NCBI GenBank assembly: GCA_039621445.1
Contig: CP154956.1
Location: 71,298,914 to 71,362,913, forward strand
Length of the DNA stretch: 64,000 nucleotides
Source: Euglena gracilis
Lineage: Eukaryota > Euglenida > Euglenophyceae > Euglenales
Reading direction: 5' to 3'
Part shown: positions 47,301 through 56,265 of the stretch, piece after piece
Layout: every line of letters starts with the position of its first letter
Numbering within the stretch: the first letter of the stretch is position 1
Notes under the pieces: generated by a model
What the model saw: only the letters and a program-made list of their open reading frames with translations
The model's database searches: none
Told to the model about the DNA's origin: nothing
Translations under genes and position numbers: made by a program

Positions 47301-50300
47301 CTGGGGGGGGGGGGGGGGGGGACGGCGGGGGGGGGGGGGACGGTCACGGGGGGAACACCACATTTTTGGTGGCAAAATTAGGAATCACCGAAACCGAATT
47401 TTGGAGGGAAAATTCCATTTAGGAATCCCACACCTGAAATTAGGATTTTGACACCAAATTAGGAATCACCAACCCCAAATTTGAAAATTTATGCCTCAAA
47501 ACTAGGCTTATGGGGGGTCGGCACGCCGTGGCGAGGGGTCCGGCTAGGGGGGGGGGAGGGGGGGGAGGGGTGCGCGGGGGTCTGCCGAGAATTTTTTTTC
47601 CGGTTTCTCTCCCCTCCTTTGCAAAAAGTGCCACGGACATTTTTGCCAGTGGCAAAAGCTTTAAAAAAAATTTGAATGCACATTCTTGGTCATTTTTACG
47701 GGCTTCTTTGTCATCTTTGCCAAAAAAAAGATAAAGTATGTTTGCAGTCCCGATCACAGTCTCGATCCCCATTCAGTGAATCCTTGCCCATTGTCCAGCA
47801 ATCTCATGGCTTTCATTCATAAGGGCATCGGTGTTTTGTGCATCATGGTCCATTTTCAACATGAGCAACAAAAAATAAAACAACACCAACAACTTTTCTT
47901 TGGCGCCAAATTCCTTTGGTTTCCTAGGTATGGGGCGACGGCAGTATAGTTGGGGTTTTGTGGGGACCCCCCCCTCCCCCCCCCCTACACAGTTGGGATT
48001 TTCGGGACCCCCCCCCTGGTGCCGACCCCCCCCCCTAGTGCCGACTCCCCCCCCGAGACAGATGAAAATTTTGACACCAAAAATGGCCTTTTTAGACCCA
48101 AAAAAAGGCCTTAAAATGTTTTTCCGGCACCTTCGGCGCCGGTTTTTGGCCAATTTTTGAGGGGGGGTTGGCAGTACAGTTGGGACCCCAGGACCCCCCC
48201 CCCCGGTGTTGAGACAGTACAGCAAAAAGTGCCAAAAAATGCAAAAAAAAATCTGACCTCGGGACCCCCCCTCCCCCCCCTGCCAACGCTCCTATGGCGA
48301 GGTTGGCCTAACATGGCTCCGTGCGGATTTCCGGTGGTCGCCGTCGTGGTGGTCGACCGACCTGTGGTGGTCGGGCCGACCAGGTCAGGCCGACCACCAT
48401 TTTCCCGCAATACCCCTCCCCTTTTTGAACTTTTAAGCCCCCCCCCCCCTGGTCGGTGGCTAGTCGGTGGTCATAAAAATGGTCTGTGGCGGGCCCAAAT
48501 CACCCGGAAATGCACTTATGGCCAGTTGCCCCCCAGGACCCTGTCTTGGGGGGGGGTCCTGGGGGGGGTCCTGGGTGGGGTCCTGGGGGGGTCCTGGGGA
48601 GGTCCTGGGGGGGGGGTCCTGGGGGGTCCCGCAACTTTTTGGGGGGGTCCTGGGGGGGGAGGATCGCTTGCGGCCCCCCCAGTTAATCGACTTTTTTTTG
48701 CAGAAATCAAAGATGTCTTGGGTTTGGGAACATTTCTCTACCATTTGGGGACTTACCGGTAGACACCGGGTGGGGGACCTCGTTGTGTGGGTAATTGAAG
48801 TTCCCTTTTGGGAAAGAGGCAATTTTCAACCACAACACCGAACATAACCCTTCGGAGGAGGGGTGGTAATTGTCATCAGATGAAAGAAGCTGTGACCCCA
48901 GTGATTTGCGCAATCACCTTAGTGATTGCTCCGTTGAGTGTTGTGCACCTTGCCAAATTGGTGCCTGAAAAACATCATCCCCAAACCAGAGCTTAAACTC
49001 TCATTCATTGGTTGGATCATGAGCCAAACAAACAAAAAAAAATGAAAACCACACGGATCTCCGTTGCCGAGTCTAATGGGTCAGATAGGCAAGTGCGTGT
49101 AAATTCATTCACACAAACATGAGTGCATACTCAAGGGTAGGGACACTTTGAATTTTTTGTGGCGGTTAATCGAGATTAATCGAGGGAAAGGCACAGTTAA
49201 TCGAAAATTGGTTAATCGCTTGTTGACCCCCAGTTAACCATGGTTAATCGCTTGACCCCAATAATAACGGTTAATTGCCCAACCCTGTCACGGGCATAGG
49301 TGCCGGATCAATTTTTTCTCGGGGGGGGGGGCGAACATTCCGCCGAACGCCGAAGACCGACATATGGAACCGCAAGCTGTTACCCGAAGGGCGGCAAGAC
49401 GGTACCCCCCCCCTTATTTGAGCACACCCATGGGCTAAGGGACCCCCCAAATGCTCAAATAAGGGGGGGGTCAAATAAGGGGGGTCGAAAATTTGGCTTT
49501 GCGAGAGGGCAAAAAAAACTTCGGCGCCTTCGGTGCCTTAACAAATTTCCTCCCCGGACCCAAATGCTCAATTAAGGGGGGGTCAAATAAGGGGGGGGAG
49601 TGGTAACGTGTTTGTTATCCACAAGAAAATTTGCAGAACCACAAAACGTTCACAATCACCTCAATTTTTATCGAAGAAAAGCAAAGGTTTTTACCCCGTG
49701 CCACCCGCAGAGCAGCGAAACAGTGGCCATTTTTTTGTATAGAAATGCTGCCCGAAGGGCAGCTAGACGGTAATGGTTTTCCTTCCAACAAAGTGTTTAA
49801 ATACACCTAAAATATACATATCAGAAAAGGCGTGAAGGGCAGAACAGGCGTCTCTGATGCCGTGTTCACGACGGAACCGGCGTCCCTCACCGCTTTTTTG
49901 CAACAAAAGTTGTGTGTTGTCCAAGAGTCAAGGGGAGGGGGAGGGGCGGGGACCACAGCGCCGAAGGCACCGAGACTTCACATAGGAGATCAGGCGGTGA
50001 CTTTGGGTTTTTCGGGCGGGACCCCCCCCCACCCCCCCCCTCTTCATTGGAAATACATGGCGGTGAACTTCACCGGTGAACTTCACCGGTGAAGTTTCTC
50101 CATTGAAATTCCTTTAGGGGCGAAGCCCCCACCCCCCCCCCCCACCCCTGCCTAACCTCCATAAAATTTCATAAAAAGTTGCAAAAATGACATTTTTTTA
50201 TTTTTTTCGGTCAAAAAATGGCCTTTTGGTGAAGTTCACCGGAGAAGCCAAACCCCTAAAACCAAACTTGGGCACATTTGGAACATGACACGTATGTTTG

Positions 50301-51982
50301 TCATCTCCCAAAAATGCTGTTAATAAAGGAAATTTTGCCTATTTGCCGTTGGTCCTTGAATGCCGTTGGTTCTTGAAACTTCCCCAGGGGCCTGCCATTA
50401 TGTCAAACAAAAAAACATTTTTGTCTTGAAAATTTCATGCCCCCTCCCAAACCCCCTCCCAAACCTGGTGTGCTGCCCGAAGGGCAGCCAGACGGTTGCG
50501 GTTTTCCCTTCAGAGATTGTGCAAAACTGGTGTGAAAATCAATAATTTTCCTTTTCACTTATAAATTTGGACAAAACTTTGGTTCATAACTACAACATAT
50601 TTTTGTGAAGTGAAAAAAATTTTCTTCCCAAAATCTCGGGGGGGGGGGCGGCCGCCCCCCCCCCGACCCCCCCTTGTGGCACCCCTGGTCACGGGGGGGT
50701 CACGGGGGGAACACCCCCGTAAAGGGTCCCGGGGACGGGAATAGCTCGGGTGGAGGGGGGCATGGTAATGGTTGCCAAAAAACGGGCATTTTTGACAAGT
50801 GGGCACTCAGAATTTTCCAGTGGGGTTGTACGGGTCGCGGGGGGGGACTGCGGGGGGTCGCGGGGGGAACGTGGCAGTTTTGATGGGTCACGTGTGACCA
50901 GTGTGACCTCACATAAAAGGTCACGTAGGAACTATTTTTAGAACTTTTGGGTCCAAAAATAGATCCATTTGGGAATTTATCACACATTTTTGGTAATTTT
51001 GATTCCCAATTTGGGTGCTAATTCCCAATAAGGTGCTTTTTTTGGCTCGTACTGGGATGTGAAACCCTCCATGTCCAAAACAATGAGAGTTGATATTTTC
51101 CTTGATCGCAAGGGTGATATCAAAATGGACCAAAATGTTTCGAAATCACATAATTTCTGATCAAGTTTACAAAAAAACACACAAAGATCACCAATTTTGA
51201 TCACTTGTGTCGATTATCTTGTTGAAATCATCCGAGTTTTGCCTTGACATTGTCCATAGATGGAAAAAAGGCTTGTATTTGAAATGAAAACAAATTTTGC
51301 TCACAACAGTCGGTAATGTTTGTTTTTGGTTATTTTTTTAAAAAAAGTTCTAAAACATTTTGGAAAACACTTTTTGGGCTTTGTTTTAAAACAAAGCTGC
51401 CAGTTATGCCAGCGTTTGGATGGACAGGTGTTCCAAAAAAAAAAACACACTGGAGGCAAAAAGAAACAAAAAATTGGCAAGTCCCAAAAAGTTCCAAAAC
51501 TGCCCGAGTCCTATGACAAAACAGTTCAACGCATTTTCAAAAAAGGTTCCAAAACTTTTGGCAAAAGTGCCAAAAATTATGGCAAAACATCACGGAAACT
51601 GTGAGTGTTGGGTGTAAATTGGGAACGCCAATTTTGGTCACGTACCCCCCCTCCAAATTTTTTGCCCCCCCCCCAAAAATAGGAAGATGGGACCTGTTTG
51701 ATTATCCCCCCCAATTTTTTGGGTTTTTCCGAACAAGCGGAGGGGGATAATACACCATACAGTTCATTTGAGACGAAAGTTTGCAACATTTCGTAAAAGT
51801 TACAATCAAACAAGATTCAGGGTGAGTGAGATTCAACATACATTTTTTGATGGTAAGCCAGATGGAACCTTTGCCCTTCTTCTGCACGAACATCTTGCTC
51901 GTCTCAAGGAGGAAAGTTGATTCTTCAAGGTGCACCTGAAACGTTGTTTGGTTCACGTGTAAACGACTTCTTGCCACACCAT
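41375..51982 (-). CDS. SRP14: Signal recognition particle 14 kDa protein SRP14, complete, four exons
   Basis: Exon 1 is only the ATG (51980-51982), cut by a 44-nt GT-AG intron. Exon 2 (51842-51935, acceptor CGTTTCAG) reads VHLEESTFLLETSKMF then KGSIWLTIKK. Exon 3 (46827-46944, acceptor TTTCTGCAG) reads LPPVKKENEGEKVEPRAL then CTNGKKTIATVVSAQNV. Exon 4 (41375-41516, acceptor TTTGTCTCAG) reads FQVQYATLLKVNMDCF and ends in a Lys-rich tail, KKKEKKQ…KKKGTQKSE-stop. All junction phases agree and give 118 residues, against about 120-136 in other eukaryotes. The order follows known SRP14: N-terminal helix, GSV/GSI-LT strand, CL-RA-GKKKI-TVV strand, then the helix with L..NMD. The product pairs with SRP9 to bind the Alu domain of SRP RNA and slow translation on cytosolic ribosomes. 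Introns 2 and 3 are about 4.9 and 5.3 kb and full of repeats. Confidence 0.95.
42730..46460. repeat. Repeat cluster with CGCCCGAACCGGCG palindromes, SRP14 intron 3
   Basis: At least four related segments (about 42730-43480, 43500-43880, 44940-45910 and 46330-46450) share two hallmarks. One is a palindrome around CACGCCCGAACCGGCGTC, present more than ten times in both orientations. The other is a block, CTTGAGAAGAGCTTTCGATTGATGGGTA (only part given), near 43095, 43540, 45280 and 45590. Segments at 42730-43130 and 45310-45640 match over hundreds of bases. A degraded copy is at 49830-49880. It looks like nested or tandem copies of one element family, with no recognisable protein. Confidence 0.65.
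43890..44560. repeat. CCCCAAATAACACC element and AAATTCCTAATTTTGAG array
   Basis: 43890-44110 is another copy of the CCCCAAATAACACC family with inverted ends (GGGGTGTTATTTGGGGGG at 44089). Next, 44240-44290 repeats the ACGGCTGGCCAACGGC segment, and 44310-44560 repeats the AAATTCCTAATTTTGAGTGG array of the 16.3-17.8 kb element. So part of that element is duplicated here. Weaker copies of the AATTTTGAGTGGCAAAT unit lie at 41600-42120 and, inverted, at 47370-47480. Confidence 0.6.
47940..48290. repeat. Element with GGCAGTACAGTTGGG ends, copy 1
   Basis: Contains GGCAGTATAGTTGGGG, CCGGCACCTTCGGCGCCGG, GGCAGTACAGTTGGGACCCC, GAGACAGTACAGCAAAAAGT and AAATCTGACCTCGGGACCCC. The whole block recurs inverted at 60676-61012. 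It lies in SRP14 intron 2. Nearby, 48535-48655 is a GGGGTCCTGGGG array. Confidence 0.65.
48535..48660. repeat. GGGGGTCCTGGG short tandem array
   Basis: Seven to eight tandem units of GTCCTGGGGGGG with variable G-run length, strongly purine-biased on this strand and able in principle to form G-quadruplexes. It lies in SRP14 intron 2. Confidence 0.8.
49150..49285. repeat. GGTTAATCG cluster
   Basis: Six to eight copies of GTTAATCG or its reverse occur in 130 bp, including AGTTAACCATGGTTAATCGC. The spacers are irregular. Confidence 0.55.
49375..50500. repeat. GCTGCCCGAAGGGCAGC hairpin repeats
   Basis: The palindrome followed by AGACGGT occurs at 49380 (diverged), 49746 and 50471, each linked to a GGTTTTCC or TACCC flank. 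Between them lie TCAAATAAGGGGGGG pairs (49440-49590), the GGTGAAGTTCACCGG palindromes (50065-50095 and 50230) and a degraded GAACCGGCGTC copy. It is a mosaic of small repeats in SRP14 intron 2. Confidence 0.55.
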
Positions 51983-52088
51983 TTCTAAATCGCGACTAAA
52001 TTCGAGAAGTATGTGCAAGCGACTCAAAAAAGGATAATCCTAGCAAAGCATTAGGACAACCACTCTTTGTAAACAAACCTCAGAATAG

Positions 52089-52440
52089 CTACCGCTGACC
52101 TCTGAGCGCACAGGGAGTCGCGAGGAGGTTCTCCTTGTGTCGAGGACCAAAAGATACATTTTCCGGGGCCCGGGGCACGGTCAGGGTGAAGCTGTGCTTA
52201 CTGAAGCTGTGCTTGTACCCGCCGTGAATTGTAAAACTGAAAACAGTTGAAAAAAATTGGGCTCGGGCGTCCTTCGTGGTGCGGCGCACTTTGGCCTTGT
52301 GGTGGTACGGTGGCGACGGCCCTCACCTAGCCTTGGGTCGGCTCCTCCCCAGGGAAACCCGGGTGGCCCAGCGGAGGCTCTGAACCCTCCATAGTTGGCA
52401 CTTCGTTCAAAACGAAGTCAAAAGACACACGCTTTTCTAA
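52089..52440 (-). CDS. Unassigned two-exon candidate upstream of SRP14
   Basis: The first piece (about 52335-52440) follows a strong acceptor (TTTTTTCTTAG) and ends at a donor (GCTAG before GTGAGGG). It is open in two frames, one with VSFDFVLNEVPTMEGSEPP, the other with FERSANYGGFRASAGPPG. The second piece (52089-about 52242) follows a strong acceptor (CAACTGTTTTCAG). It reads FTIHGGYKHSFSKHSFTLTV then PENVSFGPRHKENLLATP and stops at 52089. The joint phase is not decisive, and a TAG would be met at the donor in one frame. It may also be 5' untranslated sequence of the SRP14 transcript, which starts only about 100 bp away. No family recognised. Confidence 0.35.
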
Positions 52441-52859
52441 GAAAAAACATGTTTTTTTTAAAAAAAAGTAACAAAAAAACACCATTGAGGGGTATGGGCA
52501 ATTTTTTTTCTTCCACTCATAGCATTTTTTAAGAAAAACGTGGCTGATTTTGACCCCCCCCTCTGCTTGGTCAAAAATGGAACCAAAATGGAATGGTTTC
52601 AAGCAAGAAATTGTGAAAATGGAAAAAATGACAATTTTGGCCGTTTTTGTGGAAAGGGACCAAACCCCTTTGGTTTTTGAGTCATTTTAGTTCATTCCAG
52701 GTTCAACCTTGCGATCAAAAGGAAAGTTGGGACCATCATTTTTTCCTTTCTTTTTTTGCCGTTTTTTTTTACCGTTTTTTTAAATAGAAAAACTAAAAAC
52801 GCCAACGATGAACCCTAACAGAGTGTGGTCCCGACCTGGGTTATTCAAAAATTCGATTG

Positions 52860-53130
52860 AAACCGTATTCAGTCCACGATGTAAAGTGTTGTGGAAAACC
52901 GTGTTCTGTTCACGTGTACACCGACAAAAAACGTGGACTGAGCACGGTTTTTGGACCGTCAACCCGTGTTCTGAACACGGTTTTTCGCAGTCAACCCGTG
53001 TTCTGAACACGTTTTTTTGCAGTCAACCCGTGTTCTGAACACGGTTTTTGAAGTCAACCCGTGTTCAAAACACGTTTCTTGACAATGTACACGTGAACTG
53101 AACACGTTTTTTTGCACGAAAAACCGTGTT
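52860..53130. repeat. GTGTTCTGAACACGG palindrome array
   Basis: About nine copies of CCGTGTTCTGAACACGG or half-sites (CGTGTACACCG, GTGTTCAAAACACG) are spaced 20-40 bp apart, several joined by TTTTTCGCAGTCAACC. Half-sites of the same type recur near 62800-62885 (GAACACGTTTTTAAAC, TGCTGAACACG). This is one of several private-palindrome arrays in the window. Confidence 0.65.
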
Positions 53131-54720
53131 TGCAAATGTTTCTTTTGGCAAGAGATGCTGATGATGAGAGATGCCAAACAGACAAAGGAGAGGAAGCATC
53201 ACACTAGAAAGGCATTGTCCCGAGACATTTGGAGTCGCCATTTCAGTTTTTAAGGTTGTTTCGGGATGGGAGGGGGATGCAAAGGGGGTGTTTCCAGCAT
53301 TCCGGTCGTCAAAAAGGACGACTTTTGTCAATCGTAAAAAAAACAGCCATTTATCCTCGTCAGTCAGAAACACAGGGAATTATTTACATCGGTTTTGTCA
53401 AAAATGTTGCGGCGAGGCCATTAGAGCATAAATGCTACTCCGACATTTATGGGTCCGACTTTTACTGCCTGAGGGCCAAGAACAATGAAATCGCCGGCAG
53501 GAACAACGCCGGCCCGAAAAAATTTGGGCTGATATATGCTGGAAGGGCCAAGCGTTCCTCAGATCTCCAGTAACCGTCCCCGGCCCCTTGTGGCTCCAAA
53601 CTGGCCACCACCTCTGCCAGCCCCCCCTGTGGCACCAAACTGGCCCAACTTGTGCACCCCCCCCCCTGTGGCACCAAACTGGGCAACACCCGTGGCACCT
53701 AACTGGCCACCACCTGTGCCAACCCCCCCCCCCCAGCACAAAACTGGGCAACACCCGTGGCACAAAACTGACCTGTGCCAACCTCCCCCCCTGTGGCACC
53801 AAACTGGCCACCACCCCCCTGTGGCACCAAACTGGCCACAAATTTGTGCCAGCCCCCCCCCCCCTGTGGCACCAAACTGGGCAACAGCCGTGGGTGCCAG
53901 CCCCCCCCCAGAGGCACCAAACTGGGCAACACCCGTGGCAAAAAAACTGACCTGTGCCAACCCCCGCCTCATCCACATTCTTCCCAAATGACACACCACA
54001 TTACCAGAACAAATTCCATGTGAAAAAAACAGTTTGTTGCAGCAATTGAGACCGCTGAAAGCAACCAATGTCAGTGCAAAACTTAAAACTGTTGACCAGT
54101 TTCAATGATCAAAAATGAATCAAACCATTGCACAGAAAATAGAAAATTAATTATGTTGCAAACAAACTGGACAGACAATGAAAAACCTCCTTCCAGGCAC
54201 AGCAACAGGAACAAGAAATCAAACACAATGGCCAATCCCAACAATGGAGCAGTTTAGCAGGGACATGCTCAGGCCCAGATTAGTAACAAACTCCTTCTGA
54301 TGAGTTCATTTCACAGCAAGCCACCTGTACAGGTCTCACCAATTCATGCTTCAGCCTTTGTGAGATGACAAGCAGTGTGGGCCTCGTCTTTTATAGGTCG
54401 TTTAAAACATCGTTTTTAATCAGTTCAAAAAGACGGGTTTTCGACAGTATGGAAAAAGACATAGGGCGTCTGCACGCCTTTCTCATGAGGGAACCAACGG
54501 GTGGCAGCCCCACGGCAGTCACGACCCTTGTGGACGCCGGCATATCTATAGCCACCATGCGGCTGCGAAAACCTTTTTCAGAAGTTTGTTGTTTGCTGCT
54601 TCAAAAGAGGCAGCAAAACCGCCCCCCCCCGTCACAGGCCAGCAACCACACAGTCACCCCCCCAATTTTAGATGACCAAAAAAAAGGAGACTAAAGGAAA
54701 CTTTATTAAACGAATTAAAA
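53130..54720. other. Minisatellite and unassigned plus-strand open frames
   Basis: 53580-53960 is a degenerate minisatellite built on CTGTGGCACCAAACTGGGCA, with C-runs in each unit. Just before it the plus strand is open to 53573 with GIIYIGFVKNVAARPLEHKC then GPKKFGLIYAGRAKRSSD. At 54440-54650 it is open with MEKDIGRLHAFLMREPTG and AGISIATMRLRKPFSEVC. These read like protein but I recognise no family and found no splice logic that joins them. A diverged CACCCACCTG-type repeat continues at 54740-55000. Confidence 0.3.
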
Positions 54721-55269
54721 CTTGCCAAAAAAATGTGACCCAACCTTCACAGGGGGGCAAAAACTGACCCGTGGGCAAAAATCTCCAAAACTGTGGCACC
54801 CAGCTGCCCCCCCCCCCTCGTCCGTGGCCACAAATTGGAGTAATACTGTCAGACCCTGTGGCCAAAAACAGCCCCAGCAGTGAGACCCAGGTGACCCCAC
54901 CTGTGGCCAACATGGCCCAAAACTGTGGAACCCACCTGACCTCAAAGCTGACTGCCCAGTGTAATACCCAGTTCACCCCCCCCCCCATGGCCCAAAACTG
55001 ACCCCATCCGCAGACACAAAAGGCCCACAAAAACAGACCAGATGGCAGATGTAACATTGAGACTGAAACAGAGATTGCAGATCCAAATTGCAATCCTTTT
55101 CAAACAAAAAATTCCCAAAACGTTGCACAAAAGAATTGCAGAGCATGGAGAGACAGAAAAGGAACAAGTGACAGTACACAGCTTTAACCTTAGGCAGCAT
55201 CAGGTCCAGATGGTGTCTTCGTTCAAATCCCAATGAATAAATCCAGCACTTAAACCCCACCAGGGGTGT

Positions 55270-55625
55270 CAGTTGACCCTGCAAAGGAAACCATGAGACA
55301 CAGTAAGGGAGAAAGAAGCAAACCTTTTCAGGCGCAGACAGGTTGGTGGGGGCCTTTTCAGGCCCAAAGGAACCAGATAAGCTGTAAAGGCCACAACAGC
55401 CAACAAGAACTGAGAAGCCCTGCACAGCATCATGAGCTTCAGCAGCTTCTCTCCGCCACTGGTCCTTGACTTGTACTTGAGTAACACTTGTACCCCAGTG
55501 GTACCTTGCACTTCCGTTGACCTTGGGCTCCTTCAATGTCTTCTGTCGTGCTTGTAAGTTCTTGAACTTCGTTGCTTGCTTGGATCCATTGAACTTCAGA
55601 TATAAACTCCAAACTTGACACTTGA
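55270..55625 (-). CDS. Unassigned candidate coding region, minus strand
   Basis: All three minus frames are largely open. One includes FNGSKQATKFKNLQARQK up to a possible donor (GTGCAAG before GTACCA). Another, after a possible acceptor (TTACTCAAG), includes YKSRTSGGEKLLKLMMLC then FLLAVVAFTAYLVPLGL, which could be an amphipathic helix followed by a membrane segment. The arrangement hints at a small membrane protein, but no family assignment is justified. Confidence 0.3.
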
Positions 55626-56265
55626 CCACACCAGGGGCTCTCAAGACATGGTGAATGTGCGACAGAAAAAAAATAGTCACTCGGGAAGTGAAAGTAGGAT
55701 TAGGTAGGATGAAATTAGGATTAGCGTTGAATCGCGTGTCTTTTATTCATGATGTTTTTTTCGGGGTGAAAAAGACGGGAAAAGACGTTTTAGACGGTGT
55801 CGAATTGTCGGAATGGTCTTTTATTCAAAAAAAAAGACTTTAGCACCACACTGATGACAAGTGTGTGACAATCATCTGCAACAGCGCCGCAGCCACCGAC
55901 AGCCACTCCTGCTTGGTACACTTCAGCAAATTCTTGTCAGTGACCTGAGGCAGAGAAAAAATATAATTCCCTGACAGCATTGTTTGGCACTCCTTTGTCT
56001 CAGAGGAGAGCTGCATGCCGAGAGAAGTCAGCGTCTTCTGATATCTTTAAGTCTTGCCTGTCATCACAGCATCAAACATCATTCTGTGAAGTGGCCTCAC
56101 TTGGTTCGGGTCATCCGAGTGTGTCCACACCGGGGCGTGAGGGCGGACACTAACGCGGACCGGGGGTTTTTTGTTTTTGACAAATGTCTAAATGTCATGT
56201 TAATTTCAATTGTCTGTCAGAAACCCTTGTCATTTGCCAAAATTGGGAATGCTGGGTGTTTCCCC
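55626..56265. other. Intergenic stretch, nothing recognised
   Basis: There is short tandem redundancy (AGGATTAGGTAGGATGAAATTAGGATTAG at about 55695, partly quoted) and two GTCTTTTATTCA copies at 55738 and 55818. No coding sequence can be supported. Confidence 0.3.

Noticed and set aside
47440-47772. Minus-strand frame with LAKMSVALFAKEGRE as a possible SRP14 N terminus
   Set aside because: It has no splice sites, and the exon at 51842-51935 gives a far better and phase-consistent N terminus.
53399-53994. 198-residue minus-strand frame rich in Trp, Gly and His
   Set aside because: It is the reading of the CTGTGGCACCAAACTGG minisatellite.
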